A DNA stretch of 64,000 bases, taken from positions 62,001-126,000 of the forward strand of contig NC_089180.1 of assembly GCF_947507565.1 (NCBI RefSeq). Direction: 5' to 3'. The translations under genes and the position numbers were made by a program. Shown here piece by piece: positions 1-14,756 of the stretch (positions are counted from its first letter, which is position 1; each line of letters opens with the position of its first letter). The notes below the pieces were generated by a model. The model searched no databases and was not told the origin of the DNA. It saw only the letters and a list, made by a program, of their open reading frames with translations. This DNA is from Oscarella lobularis. Its lineage: Eukaryota; Porifera; Homoscleromorpha; Homosclerophorida; Oscarellidae.

Positions 1-273
1 GAATCAGAACAGATGATCAATGCTCAAGTGGGAACTGTTGATACTGACGTCAGGTCTTCAGTTGGCGTGCACAGTGCGACGGCGGCGGCGGCGGCGGCAG
101 CGGCACGCACGTGCGTCGTCTGCTTGACGCGGCCCGTCAATGCGACAATCACCCACGGGGTTTCGGCACACTTTGTCTGCTGCATGCGCTGTGGACGACG
201 TTTGGCAAGAAAGCGAAAGGGCTGTCCGATATGTAGAAAAACTATTGAGTCCGTTATATTGACTTATACCTAA
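1..273 (+). CDS. MDM2/MDM4-like protein, C-terminal RING exon (5' end outside window)
   Basis: The frame is open from the first base, so this is the end of a longer gene. An alanine run precedes a C-terminal RING: CVVC, then THG with a later H, CMRC, and CPIC. This is the unusual C2H2C4 zinc pattern of MDM2/MDM4, and the protein ends VILTYT, like the conserved MDM2 tail (VLTY) needed for RING dimerisation. In bilaterians this domain ubiquitinates p53 and MDM2 itself. The N-terminal SWIB/p53-binding part is not in the window, so p53 binding cannot be judged. The methionine codon at 13 need not be the start, since the frame continues upstream. Confidence 0.85.
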   Translation, partial: ESEQMINAQVGTVDTDVRSSVGVHSATAAAAAAAARTCVVCLTRPVNATITHGVSAHFVCCMRCGRRLARKRKGCPICRKTIESVILTYT

Positions 274-333
274 TGTAGACGTTGCCCAGAGTCTCTCTCT
301 ATTTGACTATCAAAATTAATTGATAGGGTTAGC

Positions 334-2837
334 TCAGCGTCTTGGTATTTCTTTGGACTCTGAAGTGTTCTCACCTTGATATTTGGTCATCATGAAGGTA
401 AAACCAGTGGACGAATCCTTTCCAAACGGCGAGAGGGCGTCCAGATCTTTAGCGGATTTCTTAAGGAGACGAGCGACGACTGAATCAAGTGGCCATGCAC
501 CTGACGCTTCTTGCAATGACACAATTGTTATAAATGCATCATCGGCATCAGGCATCTTCTGCCGTGATGCGCCCTCACAGACACGCTCATCTGCTGCGTC
601 AGCCACAGCATCAAAATTCGAAAGAAATCTTGAACTAGTAATTTTTACACCAAGTGTTACAAGGCGAGCACCACCACGAGCACTACCAGTAGGTAGACCA
701 CGAATCATAGGAGCGCCTTTTTTCTTACACTTTTTCAGAGCACCCATTGACATACATGAAGTCCCACTCTGCTCTGCCATGGCCATCGGAATCTGTCTCA
801 ACTCCATGCTGCCCGTCACTGGCTCTTCATTTTCTTTGTCAACCGCTACAAACGATGTGTGGCTGCTAATCACGCTAGCGCTGGTGCTCAGCTTTACGAT
901 GGCCTCCTTGACTGCGCTGCCAAGTTGCTTCTTTACAAAAATTTTGTCAATCAAATCACTTTCGACGTCTTTGATCAGTGATTTGATTGCAAGCTGGTGA
1001 ACAGCTTTTCCTCCTCCACTACTTCCACTCGGTTTCACTTCAAAATCAATAGACAGCTCAAGATTCTCCGTTCCTATGTACCCTTTGAGTGACGCGGAGC
1101 CTTTTAGGTCACCTACTCGTGGAAGGTCAATGAGCAAGCCGTAAATGATGAGACGATCTCCGCTAAACACCGGAGGAACTTTTGACGGAGTTTGAACGAG
1201 TTTGCTTTCCCCGGGTAAGGACCAGTTGATGTGAACGTCGGAAACTGACGGAGCCAAAGCACGCTTTAGCATTCTCATAACCTATAATAGGAAAACAGAC
1301 ATGAAATCATCTCATCCCCTTGTTTATAATGACAATTCACACCTTGGGCTGCATTCGTTCTCCTGATTGAATGAATTCACTTGAGCCTTTACCAGCTTCG
1401 GCTATTCCTTTCACAAGTTCAGTTGAAGCGCCTGATCCGATCCCAACAGAGAAACACCTACAACACCGAATTTGTCATCTGACATCATCATAACTCCAAA
1501 GTCATTACAGCTTACCTGGCTTTGTGAGCATTCTTCTTTACTTCTTCTATCACACCGTATGTATTGGATACGGCCCCATCTGTGAGTACAAAGATCTGCT
1601 TTGGAAGACCTTTCACAGATGGCATCTTGAAGATCTCTTGGAGGGGTGCTAGCAATACTGTTCCGCCGAGATTAGCGTGAAGACTTTTCGTGTGCTGCAT
1701 CGCCTTGTCTAGATTGCCCTGATTATAGGCAACGCTCTCTTTAAACAACTTCTCGTGGCTCGATCCGAATCCCACGATATTGAAATAGCAATCATCGGGT
1801 ATGCTCTTCAGAAACAACATCATCGTTTCTTTGGCAGCCTCAATGTAGCCGCCACTCATGCTACCACTTCGATCTATAACGAAGATCAGTTCGCTCACTG
1901 CATCCGTTGTACTGAAATGAGGAAAGTAGTTCAGCGTCACTGCTGGATCAGACAGAAGAGCGACGCCGCCCTCCGCTCCCATCTCAACAACAGCATGCGG
2001 TTGGTGAGCGTTCTTTGGCTTGATGGTCACAACCACGTCTTTGTCGAATCTGTGTTCTTCAGCCAATCGAACTAGCGTTACGCTATACCCATCGTCGTCT
2101 ACTGGTACAGCATGTTCAGTCGTCAGTTGATGAGTCGGCGACGTGACGCCGTCGACATCGGCTTCAATTCTCATTTCAAAGGAGAATGTGTAAGGAATCG
2201 CTGAAGCCGGCAGATACGTCACGCCCGTCGTCGGATTCGTCGATTCGGCTGGCTTCGATGACGCTGCGTGATAAGGCGGTGTTAGAACGGATGGAAGATT
2301 GAAACGAACCGAACTGAACAAACAAATATAATTAATTAAATCATCGACTTTATCTGTTGCTAAATATCTTTTCTACCCGTCGTGTTCTGTCGGCAATTCC
2401 ATTATGAACGTTATCATCTCGACCGTCGCTTTCTTCTTTGGTGGAAGATTTGCGACGCTCACCGTGAAAATGTCGTGACGGACCGATTCCATAAGAAAAG
2501 CCGATTGACCGCTTGCGATTGCATCGTCATACGCTTGCTTCGCTTCTTCTTTCTCTTTCATTATCCCGACGATCTTTCTGTCGTCGATTAGAGCCGTGAA
2601 ATCGACGACAGTCGACGATTCGTCGAGAGGAAACGTAAAAACGGCTTCAACTGGGTTCCCTTCCTCGTTTTCGTACTCCAATCGAGACAGGACTCGAGCC
2701 GTGTATCCAATTACAGTGCTCTCGACTCTAACCGATCGCAGAGGAATCGGAGAGCCGCCGCTCTTCTTGCATAGACCACACGGCATGAGAGGTTCAGAGG
2801 CTTGCGCAGTGCAACATCCTGTCACGTCAGATACGGC
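334..2837 (-). CDS. VWA5A-like protein with VIT and von Willebrand A domains (copy 1)
   Basis: Four exons on the minus strand: 2377-2837, 1516-2313, 1343-1457 and 334-1281, all with GT-AG borders and matching phases. The order is a VIT domain (LEYENEEGNPVEAVF), a VWA domain with the metal-ion site DRSGSMS, and the C-terminal region of VWA5A/LOH11CR2A proteins (AITIV-like SLQEASGAWPLD). The family is intracellular and implicated in protein-protein contacts. The start is uncertain: an acceptor-like TGTAG lies at 2838-2842, and a methionine (MPCGLCKK) inside the first exon aligns with the usual family start. The C-terminus departs from the family after SPFGKDSST and lacks the WATA segment seen in copy 2, so the tail is either alternative or damaged. 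Confidence 0.8.
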
Positions 2838-2923
2838 CTACACACACAGAATGAGATCTAATAAGCAAAACGAATAATTAGCTTGCAATTTGCAGCGCAG
2901 TGCCTGTCATGAGCAGTTTGTCA

Positions 2924-4737
2924 TTAGAAGAGCTTTTGAGCTGCTTTCATCAAATCTTCCCACGTTGTTTGCTTCGGGAGCTTCTGCTTCTTAGCCCACT
3001 TTGTAGCCTTGTTTGCCATTAGCTCCCATTCGTCTTTGAAGCTTGCGCACGTGACCTCCAGCTAAGTCAGAACGATGGCCGTTGCCCAGATGCTCTTGCA
3101 CACAGCAGACGATCCCTTTCCAAACGGCGAGAGAGCATCCAAATCTTTAACAGATTTGCTGACGAGACGAGCGACGGCAACATCAAGCGGCCACGCACCT
3201 GACGCCTGCTGCAATGACACAATTGTTATAAATGCATCATCGGCTGTTTTCTCCACTGACGCTTTCGCCTTCGTAGGCAATTGAAACGCTTTATGCTCCT
3301 TCTTCTTCTTCTCCCCCTTCTCCTCTATCTCTATCTCTTCATCGTCATCAGACCACTCTGAATCATTATCATCCTCATCATCATCATCCAAAACAGCAGC
3401 AGCCCTTCGAAGCCTCAAACTGTTCAACGCGGATCCTCCAGCCACGTAATTCCTGGCATCTATAATCCTCCTCCTCCTCCTCCTCCTCAGCGACCGGAAT
3501 ACGCCTTAGATTCGTGCTTCCCGCCACCGGCTCATCGTTTCCTTCATCGACAGCTACAAACGATGTGTGGCTGCAAATCACGCTAGCGCTGGTGCTCAGC
3601 TTTACAATTGCATCCTTGTCCGACTTGACTGCGCTGCCAAGTTGCTTCTTTACAATATCTTTGTCAGTCAAATCACTTTCGACGTCCCTGATCAGTGATT
3701 TGATTGCAAGCTGGTGGACAGCTTTTCCTCCACTACTTCCACTCGGTTTCACTTCAAAATCGATAGACAGCTTGAGATTCTCCGTTCCTATGTATCCTTT
3801 GAGTGACGCGGAGCCTTTTAGGTCACCTACTTGTGGAAGATCAACGAGAAAGCCATAAATGATTAGACGATCGCCGCTGAACACCGGAGGAACTTTTGAT
3901 GGAGTTTGAATGACTTTGCTTTCCCCAGGTAAGGACCAGCTGATGTGAACATCTGAGAGTGATGGAGCCAATGAGCGCTTCAGCATTCTCATTACCTACA
4001 GGAAACCAAATATGTGAAGTGTCACCCTAATTAATACCGTAGTGAGAATTTATACCTTAGGCTGCATTCGTTCGCCAGCTTGAATAAATTCACTTGAGCC
4101 TTTACCAGCTTTGGCTATTCCTTTCACGAGTTCAGTTGAAGCGCCGGATCCAATTCCAACAGAGAAACGCCTGCAAAAACAAGGCAATTATTTCAAAATG
4201 AACATTGACTGGAAAGACAGTACCTAGCTTTGTGAGCATTCTTCTTCACTTCTTCAATGACACTGTATGTATTGGATACGTCCCCGTCTGTGAGTACAAA
4301 GATCTGCTTTGGAAGACCTTTCACAGATGGCATCTTGAAGATCTCTTCGAGAGGTGGCAGCAATTCTGTTCCGCCGAGATCGGCTCGTATGCTTTTTGTG
4401 TGCTGAACGGCCTTGTCTAGATTTCCCTGATTATAAACAACACTCTCTTTGAACAGCTTCTTGTGGCTCGATCCGAATCGCACGATATTGAAATAGCAAT
4501 CGTCGGGAATGCTCTTCAGAAACAGCATCATCGTTTCCTTTGCAGAGCCGTAATATATTTGCCACTCATGCTTCCACTTCGATCGATCACGAAGATCAGC
4601 TCACTCACAGCATCTGTTGTACTGAAATGGGGAAAGTAATTGAGCGTCACTGCTGGATTGGCTAGAAGAGCGTCACCGCCCTTCACTCCCATCTCAACGA
4701 CGGCGTGCGGTTGGTGAGTGTTCTTTGGAAGGGAATG
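2924..4737 (-). pseudogene. VWA5A-like second copy, damaged
   Basis: A close duplicate of the neighbouring VWA5A-like gene, with the same exon-intron plan: 4211-4737, about 4063-4169, and about 2924-3995. It lacks the whole VIT half. It has a frame shift in the VWA domain just after DRSGSMSGKYI (near 4545), a frame change in a GAG-repeat stretch near 3465-3495, and an in-frame TAG at 3062-3064. Directly after that TAG the same frame continues with LEVTCASFKDEWELMANKA to a TAA at 2924-2926, which looks like the proper family C-terminus; a TGG to TAG change would explain it. At its 5' end the homology stops abruptly and is replaced by FUT8-like sequence. Confidence 0.8.
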
Positions 4738-5256
4738 AAAGGCGGACGCGGTCGACGCAAATCGAGACTCTCGAAAATGGGCGCCTTGACGACGCGAGTC
4801 TCGCGCGCCCTCCGCGTCGACGTCATCGTACCAGACGGTTCGACGTCGAGAAACAGCGCCGACGCACGTATTACTGACGGGCTCAAACACGCGAGCCCAC
4901 GGCCCGACGTAGTTCCAAGGGCGCGAATCGACGACGAGTCGTCGACGCGTACCGTACGCGAGTGCGAAGCAATAGGCGACGTGATGGAGCTGGCAGCCGA
5001 GACCGCAGTCCTTGTTCACGTCGCAGACGAGCTCTCTCGCGTCTGCGCATGTGTCCGATTGGGGATTTTGGAGCGTTTCGAAGCGGCTTCGAACGAGGCG
5101 ACGGAGTTTTGCCGCTGCGACGTCGTTTTTCGGCGACCTTTCTTCGTTCGTATCGGTCGTTAGGGCGGCGAGAAGCGGCTTGAGGCGGTTTGCTAGGTCG
5201 TGCGACTTCGTCTCGGCGCGTACGAGTCGCCAGCGACATGGGGAGAGAAAGGCTAT
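4733..5256 (-). pseudogene. FUT8-like alpha-1,6-fucosyltransferase fragment
   Basis: The minus strand reads KDCGLGCQLHHVAYCF, AYGTRRRLVVDSRPWNY and VFEPVSNTC, closely following FUT8 (NKGCGYGCQLHHVVYCF...ESQNWRY...FRPVSETC). An upstream stretch fits the FUT8 coiled-coil stem (ETLQNPQSDTCADARELVC). A later piece, RVVKAPIFESLDL...PPFIPF, lies in another frame, so there is at least one frame break. The GDP-fucose-binding catalytic region and SH3 domain are absent. It covers roughly the residues equivalent to 130-300 of a 575-residue family and is joined near 4735 to the VWA5A copy. FUT8 normally adds core fucose to N-glycans in the Golgi. Confidence 0.8.
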
Positions 5257-5392
5257 TTTAGGCGCGTCTGTCCAACTACATTTGTCCTATTATGTAATCT
5301 CTTTTTGTGGAACTCTTGTGGTGACGTATGCATGACGTCGGCTGAACTCGCGCTGCGCTACTGCGACACGTTCACTTTTGTTCCCCTTTGCA

Positions 5393-6466
5393 ATGACGCT
5401 GCAGTGGACTCTCGTTGCTTACTTTCTCTACGGCGAAATAGGCCTCGTTGCTCTCCTCTGCATTCCCAAAATATCCGCGAGAAGGTAAAGCGACTCGAAC
5501 GTGGCCTCTTCGAGAGAAATTTCGACGTCGCTTTTGCAGATGGAATCGCATCTTCAATTCTTCACTGTTGAATTGGTACGCTACCTTCTACTTCTTTGCT
5601 TTTGTTGCCGTTCTAGTTCTTTTCTTCGCTGGCAAGTCTATAAAAACGAAAAAATTCATAGACTCTATCCTTTGATTTCAGATGCCATCAATCAGATACA
5701 AAAACATCCCGGAAGAGAGGCGATGGAAGGCAAGACAGGACCTACTCACTTGCACGAGCAGACTCTCGACTCTATTATTCGATTTCGAGCACAGAGGAAT
5801 TTCTACATCAGCGGAATGGCCCTTCTTTTAATCGTGTAAAAAAGAGACATGTCTAATAATGTTGTTGCCTTATTCGATTTCTTTTTGTAGCGTGCTGCAA
5901 CGAATGATTACCTCGCTGTGCAGAGAAGCGCGACGAGAGGCGTCTCACGAAGCAGCCATAAAACAGGCCACCAGTGCGAGTGATCAAGCGCAAAAACTGA
6001 TGGAGGAAGATGAGAAATTGAGGGTCAGCTTGGGGATACAGTATACGTGTGGAAGTCTTATGGACGGTGTCTTTGTTGCAGGCTGACGAACTTGAAAAGG
6101 AAGAAGGGAAGAAAGGTGGCGAGACAGAGGATGTGGAAAAAGACGAAATTGACGGGGAAAAACTTAGAAATGAGCTGGAGCGTTTGAAAGAAAGTTGGGT
6201 CAGAAAAACAGGTTCTTTATCTCTTCCTCATTTGGGGTTTTCAGAAAATGCCACATTGAAATCTGATGCCGAGGCATCAAGAAAGCAAGCCAAAGGCGTT
6301 TCTACGGAGTATGATCGTCTTATGTCAGAGCATTCTATTCTTCAGGTATATTGACAAGATTTGCTTGCTGGAAAGAAATGACTTTTACATATAGAAAAAA
6401 CTGCAAGACGTGGAGGAAAAACTGCAAGACGTGGAGGGAAATGAAGAATCGAAGAAAGATCAATAA
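5393..6466 (+). CDS. BCAP31: B-cell receptor-associated protein 31-like ER membrane protein
   Basis: Seven exons join in frame to 257 residues: 5393-5484, 5540-5631, 5682-5835, 5891-6023, 6082-6211, 6245-6345 and 6395-6466. The start MTLQWTLVAYFLYGE matches BAP31 MSLQWTAVATFLYAE. Three membrane segments are followed by the conserved FRAQRNFYISGMALLL, then a long charged coiled coil (TEYDRL...SEH). The C-terminus is SKKDQ, so it keeps the KKxx ER-retrieval signal of the family (human KKEE). BAP31 sorts membrane proteins out of the ER and takes part in ER quality control and apoptosis. Intron 2 (5632-5681, 50 bp) has a GC donor (GCAAGT) that keeps the D-A-I-N reading correct. This is one of the cleanest intact genes here. 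Confidence 0.95.
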
Positions 6467-6885
6467 ATCTGCACTAAAAATGTGACTGCTCTGTTTTGTT
6501 GTTGTTGTGCTAGCGTTGCATGACGTATTAGATAATACGGGATCGGTGTCTTGACAACGTCATCAACGCGTCGGAAAGTGTCTCCAGCTCGTACAAAAGA
6601 GAATGGGCAATATCCAAGGAGCGCGATCAAAAGGCAACCATAGTATAGAGGCAAAGCGAAATTCTCTTGATTGCTTCGCAAAAAAACCCCAGGCAAACGT
6701 CGAAAAGCCTCCACCGATTCTCCGCCGAAGGTCCGCGAATCGAAAACGCCACCGCCTGCCGCTCCAGCCGTCGCGGACGAAGAAACAGTGGCGACGACAA
6801 AGAGAAAACGACGTCCTCCTCGAAAATCGCAGACGCACGTCGATCCCGCGTCGGCGAAAGCTGGTATCTCGACAAAACGGCTTAG

Positions 6886-7555
6886 GCGCGAACCAAACTC
6901 TCTCCGTCTAAGGCACGAAAAAGGAGGTCGCCTACGTAGAATTGTTAAAGCAAACCGGTCAAAGCCTCGGCCTTATTTTGGCTGGTGCGAAAGCAAACGT
7001 TTGGCTTGCCCATGTTTTGTAAATATTCCGTTTTTTTTTCTCCCTCTCCTCCACCAGGCGGAGCGGACAAAGGGCAACTGCTACGAGTTGGTGGTCTACG
7101 ACCGAATGGAATAGCGAATCAGTGAGAGAGAGAGAGAGAATGGGGGGAGGAAGCACATACATACAGATATATATATATGATTCTTTGTTTTGTCTATAGA
7201 AGCGAGTCGCTTCAAGTTGGCCATCGCATATTGGCTGTGAATGGAAAGAGCACCGATGCGTTGACGCACGACGACGTCATTCAGCTCGTAAAGAATGCCG
7301 AAGAGATGATCAATTTGGAAATTGAGTACGACGCACCGTTGGATGGTATGCTCGTTCTTTCCGCCGTCATCGATAGAGAGACGTCGCGTTCCTGCGCGCT
7401 TTAGGCCCGTCTCCCGATGACGGAGTCACAACGAAGACGGTTTTGATTTGTCTGAAAAAGGAGGGCTCCACGTTCGGATTTACGATATCGGGTGGAGTCG
7501 AGAAGGGCCGTCCTTTGACGGTGTCCTACGTTCGTCCGGGAACGGCTGCGTATAA
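6886..7555 (+). pseudogene. GRIP-like multi-PDZ protein, truncated fragment
   Basis: Exons about 6886-6986, 7058-7121, 7200-7345 and 7405-7555 join in phase to give one complete PDZ domain (VELLKQTGQSLGLILAGG ... VGHRILAVNGKSTDALTHDD) and the first half of a second (KTVLICLKKEGSTFGFTISGG). Spacing and sequence resemble PDZ1-PDZ2 of glutamate-receptor-interacting proteins. The second PDZ breaks off after RPGTAAYK, where a TGA follows, and the antisense caspase gene begins about 100 bp on. The upstream basic stretch (6671-6885) may belong to it but lies in another frame with no convincing intron between. A truncated duplicate seems likelier than a short functional protein. Confidence 0.65.
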
Positions 7556-7653
7556 GTGAGAAAGAGGGGATCGACGCATGACGACGTTTTTGATTTAGAT
7601 GTAGACGCCAACTAAATGCTATTTTACCTGCATGCAAAACGATGAGTCCGTTC

Positions 7654-9251
7654 TTAACTAGAAGTGAAGACCAGTCGTTTCGTCAGTTGATTGATTGGCG
7701 ACGGAATCTGCTTCAAACCTTCGCTAGTCGTTGCTTGAGACAGACGATGATTGACGAGAATCAGCATGTCAGATAGAGACATGCCCTCCTTGGCATACTC
7801 ATTCAGCACGGCTACCAGGGTGCAGATATACCATGAGCCGTGCGTTGTACTGCGAAAGGAGACCGTTTCAGGTGCCGTGGAGTAGCCAATGAGAAAATCA
7901 GCCCCGAGAGGGATTTTGATCTGTTCTTGGGCATCGCGTTGTGCGATCCTTGGCAAAGAATCCGTCTCAACTCCTTTATCCTCCCCAGAACCCCGGCACG
8001 CTTGAATGAAAAAAAGCTTCGGTTTGAGATTCAAACTGGGACAAGCGAGTCCGTTCACTTTCGACAAGATTTCGCTCACGGACACGGGAAAGGAGTCGGA
8101 GCCGTAGATAAAATCTTTTTTGCCGTGCGTCAGAAGGCAACAAACGAAGCAATCGTAATTGCTGTGATCTCTTTGTCCGTAACTGGTCATGACGCGCACG
8201 ATTTCGCTGCTCGTGCAATCGCGGTGAATCAATACATCAAAATTGAGGTTTTTGAACGCTGTTTGCAAATGTCCGGCATCGACGCTCGTGCCCTGTCGCA
8301 AACCCAGATTCAGTTCCGTTCTTTGAAAATGTTCTATGCTTATGATGACCGCTAAGCCTCTGGGATTTCGTTTCATGCTGTAACACGGCAAAGCGTCTCT
8401 CAAGCGACCCTTTTGATGATGATGATGCGGTCTGCTATTAACAGCCATAGAATTAGCACCAACCACCACTCTTCCAGAAGCAAAATCGTTTCGTGGCTGC
8501 ACACCCATTGTCTCAGGCACATTCATTACTTCCTCTGGCAAGTGTGCAGACACATCCATTGGTTCGTCGGGCAAGCGTGCAGCCACTACACGTAAAACGC
8601 TATATAAAGGGTTAGCATATATAAAACAATTTTACCTCTTTGATAGCCAAGTGTCAGCACATGCCCTCCAGCTCCACTTGGTCGAACAACTTCCTTCCTT
8701 TCCTCGAAGATTTTCACCACATTCACCAAATCACGTCTTCCCAAGATATCCATCAACTCAATAAGAAAATTGAGGTTATCTTTTCCCAGGTGACCTCTCG
8801 CCTCCAACTCCGTTAAAAAACTCTGCAAATCATTCAAATATTGACGTCGACCACCTGGTATATCGTCCCAACAAAGCTGCTTCAAAGACTCCAACTCAGT
8901 TGACGTTATGCTCTCCGATAGAACGTCGACGAGACTACGGAACGAATGGTCAGGGTTGACCACCGGTTTCGCGCGGGCAATTTCTCCTTCCGACGGCCGA
9001 ATATCAAACTTTCTTATGATATCAAAGCGTTGGATTCTTTCCAAGATTCGAATCAAATAGTTGAGATTGTCTCGTTTTAGAAGACCCAGCTCTTCCATGA
9101 AGTGAAAAAGCTCTTGCGCCGTTCGTGCCCGTTCTCTTTTGCCTGCGGGAATATCTTCGGCGCATAGTTGCTTTATTCGGCCCAATTCGGCTCTGGTTAG
9201 CTCGTCAGAAATCTGCTTCAGCTTTTTGCGATACTGAAGACTGGCAGCCAT
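7654..9251 (-). CDS. Initiator caspase with tandem death-effector domains (caspase-8/10 type)
   Basis: Two exons, 8636-9251 and 7654-8585, join across a 49-bp GT-AG intron to 515 residues. Two DEDs lie at about residues 5-80 and 105-185 (SLKQLCWDDIPGGRRQ; RDNLNYLIRILERI). After a linker comes a caspase domain with the catalytic histidine in CCLLTHGKKDFIYG (about H359) and cysteine in FFIQACRGSGED (about C402). The small subunit has the substrate arginine in SFRSTTHGSWYI. All catalytic parts are present, so it should be an active initiator caspase recruited through DED contacts. Cleavage between subunits probably falls near VETDSLPR. The start MAASLQYRKKL sits directly before the first DED helix. 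Confidence 0.93.
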
Positions 9252-10211
9252 CTAGAAAACAAAAGGAAAAAGACCGGCAACCCTTTTAGAAAGTCTTACG
9301 TTCAGAGTAATCCAGGGAATGACTCGTTTTGACCCGAAACCAGAGATATATCTCTGTCGTTGTCGTCACGCCATGCCCCGGATCCAATAAAGCGCGCGCT
9401 AATCTCGTTAGCAACACTGTAATTGGCGAAGCGGCGTTTTCTGGGTCTTTAGTAATGCTAAAGACTTCTCTTTTTCGTGGGAAGCTCCGCCCTTCAATAA
9501 TATACGGGATAATGTAAAAGCGCGAAAATACAGAACCCATCACATGCACCTCCAAGGTTTTCAATACGATATAAATGTCCGATCGACCACGAGAAAACTT
9601 TTGTGCTAGTGGCTACTTTCTTACATATAGATCTTGAGAGTTCCGTGTCAAGCGACTTTGTGATGGTTCACGTTCATTCGTAATTCCAATAGCTGAAATT
9701 CGATTTTGGTTTATGCGTTCGTTCATTCTTTTTCTATTTAGAATCTGTGCCTTTTTTTCTGGCTCGTTTCGATTCCTAGCCCCTGACATTTTATGAAATG
9801 CGTTTCTTGTTGTTCCCTATTATCTCGAGAATTGGCGTATTTGCTTGAAATTTCGATCGACGTGACTCCGTTGAACGTTCTCTTGATCGTCGTCTACGTT
9901 GCTTGTCGAACAATCCAACGTCTCTTCGACGAACTCTAAACAGGCTCAGATGGTAAATAAAAATCATTTTGTAATCATTATCTAATATTATTGAAGGGAT
10001 TTCAAAGCGGTGGCATGAGCACATACCCCGGATGTGCTCCCGAGCACATGCCCCGGATGTGCAGATTTCACTTCGCTCGGCTCGCTCGCGGACACGTCTC
10101 TCGTCGCTCCCGTCTCGTGTACATCTATCTACGAAGTGCTGCGCGATCTCGCTTCTCGTTGGAAGATCGCGTATCCCTCCTCGAGCCTTCGATCGCTAAA
10201 AGAAGGCGAAT
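9252..10211. other. Intergenic region between divergent caspase and LDLR-like genes
   Basis: No conserved coding segment was recognised on either strand. The caspase and the LDLR-like gene are transcribed away from each other, so both promoters should lie here. A minus-strand open frame at 9286-9564 has no family resemblance and no good splice link to the caspase. The only notable sequence is a duplicated palindromic motif just before the receptor. Confidence 0.5.
10017..10062. repeat. Duplicated hairpin-forming motif upstream of the LDLR-like gene
   Basis: Two copies of gagcacat-N-ccccggatgtgc, at 10017-10037 and 10042-10062, differ by one base. Each copy is itself near-palindromic (GAGCACAT against ATGTGCTC). 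It lies about 150-195 bp before the receptor start codon, so it could be a paired protein-binding site, but nothing shows this directly. Confidence 0.6.
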
Positions 10212-13917
<3,706 letters not shown>

Positions 13918-14451
13918 TTGACGCGTCTCGTCCTGGTGGTGTTTATGTTTTTGGGGTTTGGATAGAAGGAGACTGGGACATGGCATGGAATGTCTTTTTT
14001 TTTGTTGCGATACGTTGTGTCAGAAAAACGAATGATACCCCCTGACTGAAAATCTAATTATTCAGAAGTACCATAGTCCTTGCTTTTTAAAACCTATTAT
14101 TGTTAGAGTTGGCTCTTGAGCCTGTACATAGTAGAGAATGATTTATTTACAGACTCGTTTCTTCTTTGCGTCCGCGTCTCGAGCCCCCGTATTTGATTTT
14201 CGTCTGTCTACAAAGCGCATCATTTTTTATTGCTTGTATTTGGAATGTACTAGGCTATCGCCTCTGAAAGACGATAATCAATCACGGAAGCGGTCACGCG
14301 GCGCCGCCTCCTCCCGCCGCCGCCGCCGACGCGCTCGCCGCCCGGTAGACGAGATTCCTCGAGAGGTACCTCATCTTCAGTAGCCTCTTTTCTGTAGACT
14401 TCTAGACGAAGCTGTAGACGACAAAGAGAGGAGTGGAAAGGATCTTGGAAA
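13918..14451. other. Intergenic, no gene recognised
   Basis: This is the 3' flank of the receptor gene. A short arginine-rich open stretch (about 14280-14380) is a GCC/CGC repeat effect and matches no family. No RNA gene or clear repeat was seen. Confidence 0.4.
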
Positions 14452-14756
14452 ATGGAAGGGATCGGCTGTCGCGTCGTTCGCGGTCCGGACTGGAAGTGGG
14501 GCTAGCAAGACGGCGGCGAAGGTGACGTCGGCACGGTGCGAAGCTTCGAAACGACCGAAGAAGTCGTCATCGTGTGGGACAACGGCACGGCGGCGAACTA
14601 TCGCTGCTTCGGCGCGTACGACCTTCGCGTGCTCGACAGCGCTCCGTCGGGAATTCGTCACGAAGGCGCGACGTGCTACGGCTGTCGAATGCAGCCCGTC
14701 ATCGGCACGCGATGGAAATGTCTCGACTGTTTCGATTGAGCGACAACTGTGAGTAT
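14452..14756 (+). pseudogene. Mind bomb (MIB) N-terminal fragment with in-frame stops
   Basis: The frame from the ATG at 14452 reads MEGIGCRVVRGPDWKWG, a TAG stop (14503-14505), then [11 protein letters not shown]. This is exactly the first MIB/HERC2 domain of the Mind bomb ubiquitin ligases (GxRVVRGxDWKWxxQDGGEG). It continues [22 protein letters not shown] and the beginning of the ZZ zinc finger ([12 protein letters not shown]...RWKCLDCFD), where a second stop (TGA) replaces the expected tyrosine region. A GT donor follows at 14751, but no later MIB exon (second MIB/HERC2 domain, ankyrins, RINGs) is present. Mind bomb normally ubiquitinates Notch ligands. This copy cannot encode that activity. 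Confidence 0.82.

Noticed and set aside
383-1000. Plus-strand open frame opposite the VWA5A-like gene
   Set aside because: It is antisense to a well-supported coding exon and has no family similarity.
4883-5239. Arginine-rich frames around 5 kb on both strands
   Set aside because: They are alternate frames of the GC-rich FUT8-like segment, which reads as FUT8 in another frame.
9286-9564. Minus-strand open frame upstream of the caspase
   Set aside because: There is no domain, no good splice link to the caspase start, and no codon bias; kept as intergenic.
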